Below are positions 46,367 to 55,862 of a DNA stretch of 64,000 bases, piece after piece. A program made the position numbers and the translations under genes. A model generated the notes under the pieces. It ran no database searches and was not told the DNA's origin. It saw nothing but the letters and a program-made list of their open reading frames with translations. The number at the start of each line of letters is the position of its first letter. Position 1 is the first letter of the stretch. The DNA lies in contig NZ_JAJSLW010000026.1 in the NCBI RefSeq assembly GCF_021729145.1, forward strand, positions 1 to 64,000, given 5' to 3'. Source of the stretch: Membranihabitans maritimus (lineage in GTDB: Bacteria > Bacteroidota > Bacteroidia > Chitinophagales > Saprospiraceae).

Positions 46367-46765
46367 GAGTTAAAGTATTTGGAGTTGGAAGTGACTGGAG
46401 TATTTAAAGTTGGAAGTACTTAGAGTTTACCACGTAAGACGTGGTTGGAAGTGCCTAAAGTACTTAGCGTTGGAAGTACTTAAAGTTATCTATTGGGGTA
46501 AGTGGAAAACTACTTATAAGCGGAGAATATGGTCGGACGTTACCGATTCAAATTTACTACCTTTAAGCACTCTAAATACTTCACGGACTCCAGACACTTG
46601 AAGTTACAAATGCCTAAAATATTTAGATTTGTAAGTACTTAAAGTTATCTATTGAGGTGAGTGGAAAACTACATGTAAGCGGAGAATATAGGGTCGGACA
46701 TTACCGATTCAAATTTACTAACTTTAGGCACTCTAAGTACTTCACGGACTTTAGCTCACTTTAAG
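46367..46765. repeat. Cluster of AAGTACTT/TTGGAAGT intergenic repeats
   Basis: The region after the adhesin stop has repeated words TTGGAAGT (four to five times within 46384-46478), palindromic AAGTACTT, and TACCTTTAAGCAC/AACTTTAGGCAC. It includes a direct duplication (46474-46589 and 46633-46750) and ACCACGT-AAG-ACGTGGT at 46429-46445. The sequence is not coding, and the same word family is found at 38.3-38.5 kb. Confidence 0.6.
46474..46750. repeat. Direct duplication of about 117 bp
   Basis: Copy 1 (46474-46589) and copy 2 (46633-46750) both run from AAGTACTTAAAGTTATCTATTG to TTCACGGACT, differing by a few substitutions and a 2-base insertion (ATATGG versus ATATAGGG). The spacing between copies is about 160 bases. 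Shared blocks include CGGAGAATAT and ACCGATTCAAATTTACTA. Confidence 0.8.
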
Positions 46766-46829
46766 TATTATATATTTAATTATAAGCCCATAGGTTTTTA
46801 TCACTATCCAGCTCCAAAAGTGTAAGTAG

Positions 46830-46920
46830 AAACCTTGAAGGTTTTACGGGCTTTCCCTTCACAGATAAACCGGAAATTATACAAAGTGAAATCAGAATAA
46901 ATCAGAAAACTTCAAGGTTT
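46830..46920 (+). repeat. Distant inverted repeat between convergent giant genes
   Basis: AAACCTTGAAG (46830-46840) pairs with CTTCAAGGTTT (46910-46920), 69 bases apart, and is followed on the plus strand by further T residues. It could end transcription of the adhesin gene, but the loop is large. Confidence 0.3.
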
Positions 46921-46950
46921 TTTATCGTTGCCAAATCCAAAAGCTCTACT

Positions 46951-49900
46951 CTATCGTAAAATAGTCACATCTCCTGACCCTTCAAAGCTAAATTCCCGTT
47001 CTGAGGAATTGATATACGTCATTCTTAAAGAAACAATATAAACGCCTTCCAACCCTGAACCATCCCAGGGTTCGGAAGGATTATCTGTAGAAAATATCAA
47101 ACTACCCCAACGGTCGAAGACCCGAAAGTGATATACGGAGATCGATAATTCTGGATTGTAAACGGGCTTGTATTGGTCGTTTTTGCCATCCCCGTTAGGT
47201 GAAAATGCATTGGGCAAAGAAATTTCAGATGGACCGCAATCCTTAGTTCTTAAAATGGTAGTATCTGAAACCAGACAACCCTGATAGAGTCCTTCTATTA
47301 TTATTTCGCTATCACCCTGAAAGACCATTTCACTTCCACCTTCTACCCCATTCCATTTAATTTCTTCAAGACCTTCAACTATCGGAGAAAGCGTGATGGA
47401 TTCCTCTCTACAAAGTGTAGTATCTGACACCAACCCCAAATCAATTTTTCCAACTTCATTAATTTCTACCGCCACAGAATCAGTACAATTACCCAATACT
47501 CCTTTTACAAAATAATTCCCTACCCCATTCACCAGGAGCGCATCCCCCGTACTTCCATCTGACCACTCCAATCCATCTCCAGTTGTTTCAGCCTCTAATA
47601 AAATTGTTTCATCTCCGCATAAAAAGTCCTTTTCAAAAAGCAGGTTTGTTACAGGAGCAGTATTTACCTCAACCGTTATTGTATCTGTTATGGCACAAGC
47701 AGACGACTGAAGATCAAAGTGGTAGGACGTTGTAGCCTCGGGTTGTACTGTCCGTAAAAAGGATGTATTCCCATTATCCCATACAATAGAATTACCTGAC
47801 GAAACAACTTCTAAGACTGTTGACTTCCCTTCACATATCGATTCGGGCATTACTATTTCGTATTCTGGTGGAGGATAAAAAACAATTTCAATAGTATCTT
47901 TTGAAGAACAATTTCCTGCCATAACTTCCGCAATGTAAATTCCTGATTGATCTATTAAAATAGGTGAAGTAACCGTATCTCCAGCCCAAACAACTCTATT
48001 TCCCCATTCAGAAAGATCCAGTTCGACAGGGTCACCTTCACATCTCTCGGTATCGATTAATGTATCCAGATCCAATTCCGGTTTTTCAAACACTTCAACA
48101 GTAATGGAATCTTCTACAATACACTCACCAGCTTCAACTGTAAGTATATAAAGACCAGGTTCCTCCACTGAAATATCCTTGGTAGTGTCTTCAGTATTCC
48201 AAGAATAATTAAATTCACTTCCAAAACCCGATGCTGAAAGAAATGCACTTTCCCCTTCGCACAACCCTATATCTTCTCCCAGATCAAAGACTACTTCATC
48301 AAATAAATTTACCGACAAAGTGTCTTTTAGCTTGCATCCCGATGAATAAGTAAGCTCTACCGTGTATTCACCAGGATCCGTAATTGTTAGTTCTTGTGTT
48401 CCTATAGCATCATTCCACAGGACTTCCAAAGCATTGAAAATATTATCTTCATTGAGGGTAAATGTCTCAACGGAATCACAAAAAATTACATCAGGACCTA
48501 AGATCCCGTATTCTTTATTACCTACAGTACGGTCTTCAAAAGTCCAGCCTGTATTTGAACTATTAATATTATTACTATGGGGTCCGGCTTTTAGCTCCCC
48601 GGGACTCTTGCCCTGGATCCCTGTCATTTCAATATGATCCTGTAAAACTGTCGTATTTGCATTAACTTCAAAATTCACCTGTTCAAGTACACCCGGATTT
48701 AGATTTTCCCAGGTAGAAGTAAGGCAGTTATTGCCTAAATATTGGTAGTAGTTATTCACTTTTGAGTAAGTATTCGGTTGATAAAAAAGATTATTCCCCG
48801 GATGAACGATCAAACTATCCATTTCAAATTCTCCGCTAAAGGTATTATCTCCTGTTATTTCCAAATGCTGAAAGTGGATTCTACCGTCACCACCCACTGT
48901 ATTAAAATGGTTATTTGAGTTCTCTTCCTTGATTACCAGACGTCCCAACCCGACATTAGAATTGGACTGAACCAAATTTTCAGTTCCGACCATCTCTATT
49001 TGACTATTATCATCACAGTCTATTCCATATATCACATTTTCCTCCCGGATATTTACGTATCCTGACCTTATCGGATTCTCTATTTCGACAATCGAATTTA
49101 AAAGCTTCAAAGGGCCATCGATATCCAGGTACATACTTATTCCATATGTTGAAAGATGACAATTCTCAAGTTCAAGAACACCATTATAATAGTTAACATA
49201 CTCACTAATGCAATTATCTTTTAAACCATAATTTCCCTGGCCATATACATCCAGTACTGTAATATTTGAATTGCTAAAGAAAAATTCTTCATCTTCCGGG
49301 GATAATAATTTAAATGAAGCATTTATATCTAATTCTTGTCTGATGTATATCGAACCAAAAACATAAAATTCACCAATGACATCAAGGTTAACGGATAAGG
49401 CATCAAAATCCCAGGTTAAATTATGTAAGAGGATTTCCTTTAAATCCCGATCATTTGTGGAAACCTTATCCGATGCAGCATCGAACGAATTTTCATCAAA
49501 TATGACATCATCCATAGGCCCGGGCGGACATTCTCCACCAACACCACCTGATTTGAGCGACCAATTTTCACTATCCTCCCAATTTCCATTTCCTCCTACC
49601 CAAAACAAAACACGACGACCACCTTCTGTAAATGAAACACCGGCATTATTCCCAACATCCAAACCACCTTGTGCGACTATATCCCCGGAAATAACGTGTA
49701 TATTTTGGGCAACCAGGCCCGGAATTTCTGTAGATACAGGAAAGTCGAAATTAGCGGGATCCTTCTCACTCAGGCCTAAAAATATAATGGATTCCTTACA
49801 ACCCGAAAGTACAGATACCGAACCTGCACTCAGCAATGTTCCTGCCGCAAATTCATAAACCTCCTCCTGCGAAAAAAAGACCTCTCCAGTATCGAATAAT

Positions 49901-51840
49901 CCTCCAAGCCTTACTCCGGCTTCAAAATTTAAATAATTAGCAGAAAAAGCCATACCATTATTAACATTAATATAGGCATTGGCATTTCGTATTGTCAGGG
50001 AGTCAAATTGTATGGAGGAAGCATTTGATCCCCGATAAAAAGAAATAGAATTTCCAGACTCCACAAAAACATGTGAATTTTCACTTTCAATTTTGTACTG
50101 ATCTCCATAAAACCTAACACTGTTCATAGTGGTTCCTTCAGCAGATTGGACATACCAACTAGAATTAGAGATATCCAAAGTCCGGTCAATATTCCCTTCA
50201 CACGAAATTCCATTCGATATCAGATCATTCGAATTTAAAATTAACCTCCCCGAATTCAATTTTAACAACCCTTTAGAAATAAAGTCGGATTCCAGTTTCC
50301 AGGATCCTACACCCTGAAAAATCAATTCTCCTTCCATCTCCGTTCCTGAAGTTTTTATTACCTCCTCTGAATTTGATACAAATTTTATACGCCCTTCATT
50401 CCAAATTTCTGCTTTCTGGTCAAATAATAAAGAACCATTTATAAAGAGACTTGAATTGTTTTCCAGAAAAAGTAAGTTTCCCATATTGGTCAATTTCCAG
50501 AGAAAATCATTAGCATAAGAGTCACCCTCAATCGTAACTCTTTGATTAGGAGAAGTAAAAGAGTTATCATCAAAAACAACATCGTCACTGCCCGAAGGAA
50601 TGCATCCTGCCGGTGATCCTCCCGAGCTATAACTCCAATTAGCTTCATCACTCCAATTTCCATCCTCCCCTATCCAATAAAAAGTCTCGGAACTTCCTTC
50701 TATTATTTCAATTCCCCGTGTATTACCTAATACCGAAGTCGAAACTGCTTTTGCATTGCCGACAAATTCTAGATTGATCAATATTGCATTCTCTATATTC
50801 GTATTTTCCGTCCTGATAACAGCCTGGTCAGAACTAATGGAAATCAACTCTGTACAAGATCCTACTGCCTTTATGTATTCCCAAAAGTACTCTCCCCCTG
50901 AAAGTAGTTCTACTGCAGTACCCTCCTTTATAGTTACAATTTGAGAATTTACGTTGGCGTTTACTCTCGCATTCCCAGAAAGATTCAATTCATTGAGATT
51001 TAGCTCAGCCGGATTGGAAAAGACATTGGTAAAATTAAGACTGGAATATTTTGAAGATTCCAGGTTCAGGATGTCGAGGTCCAAACTTCCCTGTTCATCT
51101 ATATAAACAGAAGGATACTCTCCAGTTATGCTAATCAAACAGTTCTCGTGATTCAAGTCCATTAAATCCGTACTTTCAAACTGTAATGAATATTCTTCTG
51201 AATACGTATATTGAATATTTTTCTCGGCGAAATGAAAGTACATATTTACATTAGTAAAACTTGCCTCCAGGTAATACGTAGGCTTGAATATACCCTTATT
51301 CGCATCAATTGTCAGATTGGTAAAATCTACAGCACCATCTCCTAAAATCAAATTCCCTGCAATGTTGTAGTTATCTCTAAAAAACCATTTACCATCCTGT
51401 CCGTCAATGGTGAGATTGTTAACCGCTACTTCACTTCCAAATTCAATAGATTTTTCACTATTTCCGGTAAATTCCAAATTCCCTAAAAATTCATAACTTA
51501 CATCTTCGTTTCCATTTACACCACCATAAATGACCAAAGTATTGTTTTCTTCGATTCGGAATGTAAAACTATTGGATGTATTAATTTGAATATTATTACA
51601 TGCCGCTATGTTTAAGTCTACTATAATCTCATTGAAACCATTGACGAAGCTATTGTCATCTATAATAATTGTATTGGAAGATGTTGGAATTTGATCGTTT
51701 TGGATATTCCCTCCCGAACTGGTTCTCCAGTTCTGTATATCGCTCCAATTAGGGCTATTCTCAGCTACAAAGTAATAGTCTTCCTGACCAGCGCAGAGAA
51801 AAGGTATTATCAGCAAAACAAATAGGCTATATAATTTCAT
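46951..51840 (-). CDS. Giant T9SS protein with three W-rich modules and gliding-type C-terminal domain
   Basis: A 1629-residue exported protein. The signal peptide ends near CAGQ (residue 19). Three modules begin with the same motif, near residues 20, 387 and 745: a WxxxxNW segment then SSGG or KSGG, then DDVVFDDNSF (in the third, DDVIFDENSF). A tandem of about six Ig- or PKD-like domains follows (residues about 1110-1530), rich in CxxDTI-like ends. The last 90 residues are the gliding-associated type B T9SS domain (LPNAFSPNGDGKND...VFDRWGSLIF...GLEGVYIVSL). It is probably a cell-surface or secreted protein; the function of the modules is not known to me. It converges on the 1977-residue adhesin gene. 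Confidence 0.85.
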   Translation of the reverse strand: MKLYSLFVLLIIPFLCAGQEDYYFVAENSPNWSDIQNWRTSSGGNIQNDQIPTSSNTIIIDDNSFVNGFNEIIVDLNIAACNNIQINTSNSFTFRIEENNTLVIYGGVNGNEDVSYEFLGNLEFTGNSEKSIEFGSEVAVNNLTIDGQDGKWFFRDNYNIAGNLILGDGAVDFTNLTIDANKGIFKPTYYLEASFTNVNMYFHFAEKNIQYTYSEEYSLQFESTDLMDLNHENCLISITGEYPSVYIDEQGSLDLDILNLESSKYSSLNFTNVFSNPAELNLNELNLSGNARVNANVNSQIVTIKEGTAVELLSGGEYFWEYIKAVGSCTELISISSDQAVIRTENTNIENAILINLEFVGNAKAVSTSVLGNTRGIEIIEGSSETFYWIGEDGNWSDEANWSYSSGGSPAGCIPSGSDDVVFDDNSFTSPNQRVTIEGDSYANDFLWKLTNMGNLLFLENNSSLFINGSLLFDQKAEIWNEGRIKFVSNSEEVIKTSGTEMEGELIFQGVGSWKLESDFISKGLLKLNSGRLILNSNDLISNGISCEGNIDRTLDISNSSWYVQSAEGTTMNSVRFYGDQYKIESENSHVFVESGNSISFYRGSNASSIQFDSLTIRNANAYINVNNGMAFSANYLNFEAGVRLGGLFDTGEVFFSQEEVYEFAAGTLLSAGSVSVLSGCKESIIFLGLSEKDPANFDFPVSTEIPGLVAQNIHVISGDIVAQGGLDVGNNAGVSFTEGGRRVLFWVGGNGNWEDSENWSLKSGGVGGECPPGPMDDVIFDENSFDAASDKVSTNDRDLKEILLHNLTWDFDALSVNLDVIGEFYVFGSIYIRQELDINASFKLLSPEDEEFFFSNSNITVLDVYGQGNYGLKDNCISEYVNYYNGVLELENCHLSTYGISMYLDIDGPLKLLNSIVEIENPIRSGYVNIREENVIYGIDCDDNSQIEMVGTENLVQSNSNVGLGRLVIKEENSNNHFNTVGGDGRIHFQHLEITGDNTFSGEFEMDSLIVHPGNNLFYQPNTYSKVNNYYQYLGNNCLTSTWENLNPGVLEQVNFEVNANTTVLQDHIEMTGIQGKSPGELKAGPHSNNINSSNTGWTFEDRTVGNKEYGILGPDVIFCDSVETFTLNEDNIFNALEVLWNDAIGTQELTITDPGEYTVELTYSSGCKLKDTLSVNLFDEVVFDLGEDIGLCEGESAFLSASGFGSEFNYSWNTEDTTKDISVEEPGLYILTVEAGECIVEDSITVEVFEKPELDLDTLIDTERCEGDPVELDLSEWGNRVVWAGDTVTSPILIDQSGIYIAEVMAGNCSSKDTIEIVFYPPPEYEIVMPESICEGKSTVLEVVSSGNSIVWDNGNTSFLRTVQPEATTSYHFDLQSSACAITDTITVEVNTAPVTNLLFEKDFLCGDETILLEAETTGDGLEWSDGSTGDALLVNGVGNYFVKGVLGNCTDSVAVEINEVGKIDLGLVSDTTLCREESITLSPIVEGLEEIKWNGVEGGSEMVFQGDSEIIIEGLYQGCLVSDTTILRTKDCGPSEISLPNAFSPNGDGKNDQYKPVYNPELSISVYHFRVFDRWGSLIFSTDNPSEPWDGSGLEGVYIVSLRMTYINSSEREFSFEGSGDVTILR

Positions 51841-51989
51841 TACTCAAATCAGTAGTGACCCTAGTTTTTTTTAAATATTCACCTTCAGAAAAGCATAAAT
51901 AATGCCAAATAATTAATTGTGATTCACTAAAAGTTAATATACAACAATTTAGACTAATTGAATTATGTTAATATTTCAAAATCACCCTC

Positions 51990-54842
51990 TTACTTTAGAA
52001 CAAACCATTGCCACCCCTTTGCCGGAATTGAAACCGGAAGGTGAATTTGATAATGCCTGTCAATACTTAGCTCCAATTGTTCCCCAGATTGACTTGTCGC
52101 CCTTACTTTTGATTTTAACCCGGTGTAATAGACATTTATCGGAATATCTTTTTTCAAATCCTCCGCTAAAGGATTATACAACATAATTAACCCCTTCTTA
52201 TCCCCAGTCGGATTGACATGCATAAACCCATCAAAGTCTCTCCCATCCGGTCTTCTAATATGTACGATATCGCTATCCAGAATGTCCCGGTGCACTTTAT
52301 AAAAATCTACCCATTTTTTCACCACTCGCTTTGTCTTGGGCGAATCAAATAATTGTGGACCACGGTAACATGCTTGAACTCCGGCCCCAAATAAGTTAGC
52401 AAGCCTTTGTTCGTAATGAGATAAGTGATGTTTCAATGGTTCGATTGTAGCCGCTTCCCCTCCTCCATGATATTGGACAAGGGGGACAAACATCCATCCC
52501 ATTGAAGGAGTCTTCTCCCAGGTGCCATCGTAAATATTTTGTCTTTCGATTATCTCTTGCTGGGCTCTGGGAAGCGACCAATTGGTTTCCCTATACCCCA
52601 TACCTGTTTTATTGCTCCCGGCCATAAAATAAAAATCCGGCACGTTGAGATAAATACCTCTTTCCCGGCACCATTCGTAGTAATTCTTTATCATCTCAAA
52701 TTGCTCCCATTGGGAGTCCATCAGACCTCTGTGACCGGGGTGGCCTTCAGATGCACATACATCACCTGGATAACTTCCGTCGTGCTCCAAAATATCATGA
52801 CCTGTTTTTTCATAAAACTGATATAAAGTCCGAAAATAATTTTGGCCCCATTTACTTCCCAGACAAGGTGAATGACCAAATCTTGGTTTCATGCCTTCCG
52901 GCATTACAACGTCATTTTCTTTACCAATACTCCGGCTGGCTAATAGAGAATACCCCCCTAAAGCTATTCCTTTACTGTGTGCATAATCAGCCAATTCTTT
53001 CATTCTGGTAATATTTTCAGCAGAAGTATCCTCCATAGAAAAACCACTTCCAAAAGTCATAATTACCATCTCAAACCCTACTTCAGCACTTTGATCAATT
53101 GCCTTTTTGACAGACTCCGTATCAGCACTCCTTACATGCATCAAAATAGGATTTTCAGTAACCCAGGGCGCTTGCGAACGATACATTCTTCGTTGCGCAA
53201 GTCCTTTTCGTTCCCGATCCCGGCTACTATGAATCAGTTCCCATATTCTATAACTTTCAAAACTCTCGCCAGCATCCACAATTTTATCAGGTCCCCATCT
53301 CGGAGATGCCACGAGTAACACAGGTGCTTTTTTATTATAATTTACCTGTGTAGAATATAATGGATCCACCTCCCAGGAAACACTTGATTCAAATAAATTG
53401 TCATTGGACATACCTCCAAAGCGATAATCGGATTCTACGGTAATATTCGGTAACATCCAATTCTTTTTTGCATCTACTGAACTTTCGGGTTCTACACATG
53501 CAAGAATTTCACTTTTGAAGGTATTAATGGTAATACTTTCATCCGTATCATTATTTACTGTTATCCATTTTGACATCAGAGGTATACCATCGTACATTTC
53601 GTAATGAACTTGAACTTGTATTTCTTTCAATTTCATTAACTTATTACGTATTTCATCAACCGTCCCTTCCTTATATTCACCCAAAATTTGAAAACGATTA
53701 AGTCTCAAACGCCCTCTTTCACCGATGGCTTTATCTGAATTCCCCCCCTTTGGGTCAGTTTTGCCGACTCTCACCCTTGAAATATCAACATCTGATGTAA
53801 TACTTATTTTTTCTATTACCTTGCAGACCCCTTCAGCAGATAGCCAGGATAACACAAAAAAATCCTTTGTCTGCTCTACTCTCAAGGTAATTGATTCCCC
53901 CTTTTCATATTTTCCTTTTGTCCAATACTGATTACCGTCAAATATTCCAAAAGAATTCTCATTAGTATTTATATTAAATTTTACTACTGTTTTGCTATCA
54001 TCCAACAGGACAATACCAGGCCCCCCTTCGGTCGAGTTATCTGTTCCGGGATCAATGTTTAACAACCATACTTTGGCATTCTTTGGATTGGGGAGTTCTG
54101 CAAAAACCGCATGGTTTGATTCTGCCATAATCTCACCTGGTTTTCCTTCATTTTCAATTGAGTTCCTGGTATTACTTTTTGAGATAAAAAGCTTCCACTC
54201 CGGATTAATCTCATCAAAAGATTCACTGATAATTACACTTCTACCCTGGTCTGAAGTCTTTTTATTCAATGTAAAGTCTACCCATTTATCATTCCCTTTA
54301 TATGTAAAAATCAGAGAAGTTCCCGGTGCAGGCCAAGGCAAATCCCTGGACATCCATTCCGGCCTTTTTTGCCAGGGAAATCGCTCTTTTGTCTTTCCCC
54401 ATTTTACATCCACTAAATGAAAAGAACCCGAATCAGGTTTTAAATCTGGTATCCATTCCTCCAACAAATAATTGTGAATAGGCTGTCCTGTTAATCCTCC
54501 AATTGTAATCTTCTCATTATTAATGACCAATTCAGCTTCGGCCCGAATAGAACGCAATAAAGACTCTCCATTCATCAAGTTTTGAAATCCAATGGTGGCT
54601 CCGTCAGGTTGCAATGAGAATTTGCGACTGATCAACCCATTTGAGATTATTAATTCTCCTTTTTGTGTTCTAAAAAGTCCCGTCTTTTGATTGACTGGGT
54701 CTACCAACCAATCCTGATCGAACCGAACCAATTCAACATTATATAAATCAAGTTCTTTTAACTGATTTTGACTCTTTATCTCACAAATAGAAATGATTAC
54801 TATCAAACTGATAAACCAGTACGTAAACTTATTCTCCAACAT
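51990..54842 (-). CDS. Exported GH36-like glycoside hydrolase (putative alpha-galactosidase)
   Basis: A 950-residue protein with an N-terminal membrane or signal segment (residues 5-24, ending CEIKS). An N-terminal beta-sandwich (residues 30-140 with GLFRTQKGELIISNGLISRKF) is followed by a jelly-roll-like insert of about 200 residues, then a TIM barrel with FEMVIMTFGSGFSMED, HDILEHDGSYPGD, LNVPDFYFMAG and WSLPRAQQEI. A C-terminal beta domain ends LSIDRHYQIHLP. The HDILEHDG segment is placed like the GH36 nucleophile Asp in KWD motifs, and PDFY may hold a further carboxylate. I infer an alpha-galactosidase-like enzyme acting on sulfated or marine glycans, given the sulfatases nearby. Confidence 0.6.
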   Translation of the reverse strand: MLENKFTYWFISLIVIISICEIKSQNQLKELDLYNVELVRFDQDWLVDPVNQKTGLFRTQKGELIISNGLISRKFSLQPDGATIGFQNLMNGESLLRSIRAEAELVINNEKITIGGLTGQPIHNYLLEEWIPDLKPDSGSFHLVDVKWGKTKERFPWQKRPEWMSRDLPWPAPGTSLIFTYKGNDKWVDFTLNKKTSDQGRSVIISESFDEINPEWKLFISKSNTRNSIENEGKPGEIMAESNHAVFAELPNPKNAKVWLLNIDPGTDNSTEGGPGIVLLDDSKTVVKFNINTNENSFGIFDGNQYWTKGKYEKGESITLRVEQTKDFFVLSWLSAEGVCKVIEKISITSDVDISRVRVGKTDPKGGNSDKAIGERGRLRLNRFQILGEYKEGTVDEIRNKLMKLKEIQVQVHYEMYDGIPLMSKWITVNNDTDESITINTFKSEILACVEPESSVDAKKNWMLPNITVESDYRFGGMSNDNLFESSVSWEVDPLYSTQVNYNKKAPVLLVASPRWGPDKIVDAGESFESYRIWELIHSSRDRERKGLAQRRMYRSQAPWVTENPILMHVRSADTESVKKAIDQSAEVGFEMVIMTFGSGFSMEDTSAENITRMKELADYAHSKGIALGGYSLLASRSIGKENDVVMPEGMKPRFGHSPCLGSKWGQNYFRTLYQFYEKTGHDILEHDGSYPGDVCASEGHPGHRGLMDSQWEQFEMIKNYYEWCRERGIYLNVPDFYFMAGSNKTGMGYRETNWSLPRAQQEIIERQNIYDGTWEKTPSMGWMFVPLVQYHGGGEAATIEPLKHHLSHYEQRLANLFGAGVQACYRGPQLFDSPKTKRVVKKWVDFYKVHRDILDSDIVHIRRPDGRDFDGFMHVNPTGDKKGLIMLYNPLAEDLKKDIPINVYYTGLKSKVRATSQSGEQLELSIDRHYQIHLPVSIPAKGWQWFVLK

Positions 54843-54887
54843 ATTTGATCACCATTTAAATGCTAACGTACTCAAAGTCACAAAAGG

Positions 54888-54895
54888 CAAATTTA
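54888..54895 (-). promoter_or_regulatory. Possible -7 box TAAATTTG of the glycoside hydrolase gene
   Basis: TAAATTTG on the minus strand fits TAnnTTTG and lies 46 bases before the ATG at 54842. The 108-base spacer is shared with the divergent thioredoxin gene. No TTG is visible at -33. Confidence 0.3.
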
Positions 54896-54950
54896 TTAAA
54901 AACAAAATCTCCCTGAAAATTCTTTTATTATTCAATCTTGTAAATGTACT

Positions 54951-55550
54951 ATGAAAAAGGAATCAAAAAAAGGACAATGGAATTGGATTTGGACGATTGT
55001 AATTTTTGCTATTATCTACCTGACAGGATATCATACAGAGGTCATCGGACAATTACAACGGGGCATCCTGGCAACGGGATTACTTAATCCCAGCGTTGAA
55101 CCAATACAAAAGAATGAGAAGACCACCATCGACCTGAACAAGACAAACTTTACAATGCAAGAATTAAATTCAGGCAGTGTTAAAAGTTTACTTAGCTATA
55201 GTGGCAAAATTCTTTTTATCAATATTTGGGCAACATGGTGTCCCCCCTGCAGGGCCGAAATGCCAGGAATTCAAGACCTCTATAATGAATTTGAAAATTC
55301 TAGTGATATTCAATTTATAATGCTATCCGTCGATGATGATCCCAATATAGCACATAAGTTTATCGACAATAAAAATTTTACTTTTCCTGTTTTTACATTG
55401 ACAATGCCTCTGCCAAAAGAACTGCAAAGCAATAGTATTCCTACAACATTTATTATAAACCAGGAAGGTGAAATTATTTTAAAGCACGAGGGAATGGCCA
55501 ATTATAGTAGCAAAAAATTTAAAAATTACCTGAGGGGATTAACTTTGTAG
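54951..55550 (+). CDS. TlpA-type membrane-anchored thioredoxin
   Basis: A 199-residue protein with an N-terminal membrane anchor (residues 10-25) and a thioredoxin domain with the active site WCPPC (C97-C100) in NIWATWCPPCRAEMPGI. The cis-Pro region is NSIPTTFIINQEGEI. It should face the periplasm and reduce or oxidise disulfides, for example in cytochrome maturation or in protection of secreted proteins. It stands alone on the plus strand. The stop codon is TAG. Its 3' end overlaps the SemiSWEET gene on the opposite strand by 12 bases. Confidence 0.9.
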   Translation: MKKESKKGQWNWIWTIVIFAIIYLTGYHTEVIGQLQRGILATGLLNPSVEPIQKNEKTTIDLNKTNFTMQELNSGSVKSLLSYSGKILFINIWATWCPPCRAEMPGIQDLYNEFENSSDIQFIMLSVDDDPNIAHKFIDNKNFTFPVFTLTMPLPKELQSNSIPTTFIINQEGEIILKHEGMANYSSKKFKNYLRGLTL

Positions 55551-55862
55551 TTGTGCATGAGAGCTCGTCCTATAACGAATGGCTCTATTTTTACGAACGA
55601 CAATAACCCATAAGGACAATTGTAAGGCCATAGCAATACAATTTGTAATTATTAAGGCAATTGCGTCAAACCGTATTCCGTACAAAGCCCAGAAAAAATA
55701 GATAAAAAACCATCCTGACACAAAACCAATAGACATACTACTCGGTTCTTTTACCTTGACTTCTTTGACAAGTTGAATCGCAATAACCAGACATCCCATT
55801 AATCCTGCGATCAAACCAATTGTCTCGAAAGCTGCATCTGATATATGATCTAAAAAATCCAT
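55539..55862 (-). CDS. SemiSWEET-type sugar transporter
   Basis: A 107-residue protein with three membrane helices, the size of one SemiSWEET triple-helix bundle. The PQ-loop family marks are in helix 1 (ETIGLIAGLMGCLVIAIQLVKEVK) with the KEPSSMSIGFVSGWF continuation, followed by WALYGIRFDAIALIITN. A dimer would carry sugars across the inner membrane by a rocker mechanism. The typical TxP-type proline of helix 1 is replaced, so the substrate is unclear. It lies downstream (minus direction) of the sulfatase cluster, which would fit uptake of released sugars. Confidence 0.8.
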   Translation of the reverse strand: MDFLDHISDAAFETIGLIAGLMGCLVIAIQLVKEVKVKEPSSMSIGFVSGWFFIYFFWALYGIRFDAIALIITNCIAMALQLSLWVIVVRKNRAIRYRTSSHAQLQS

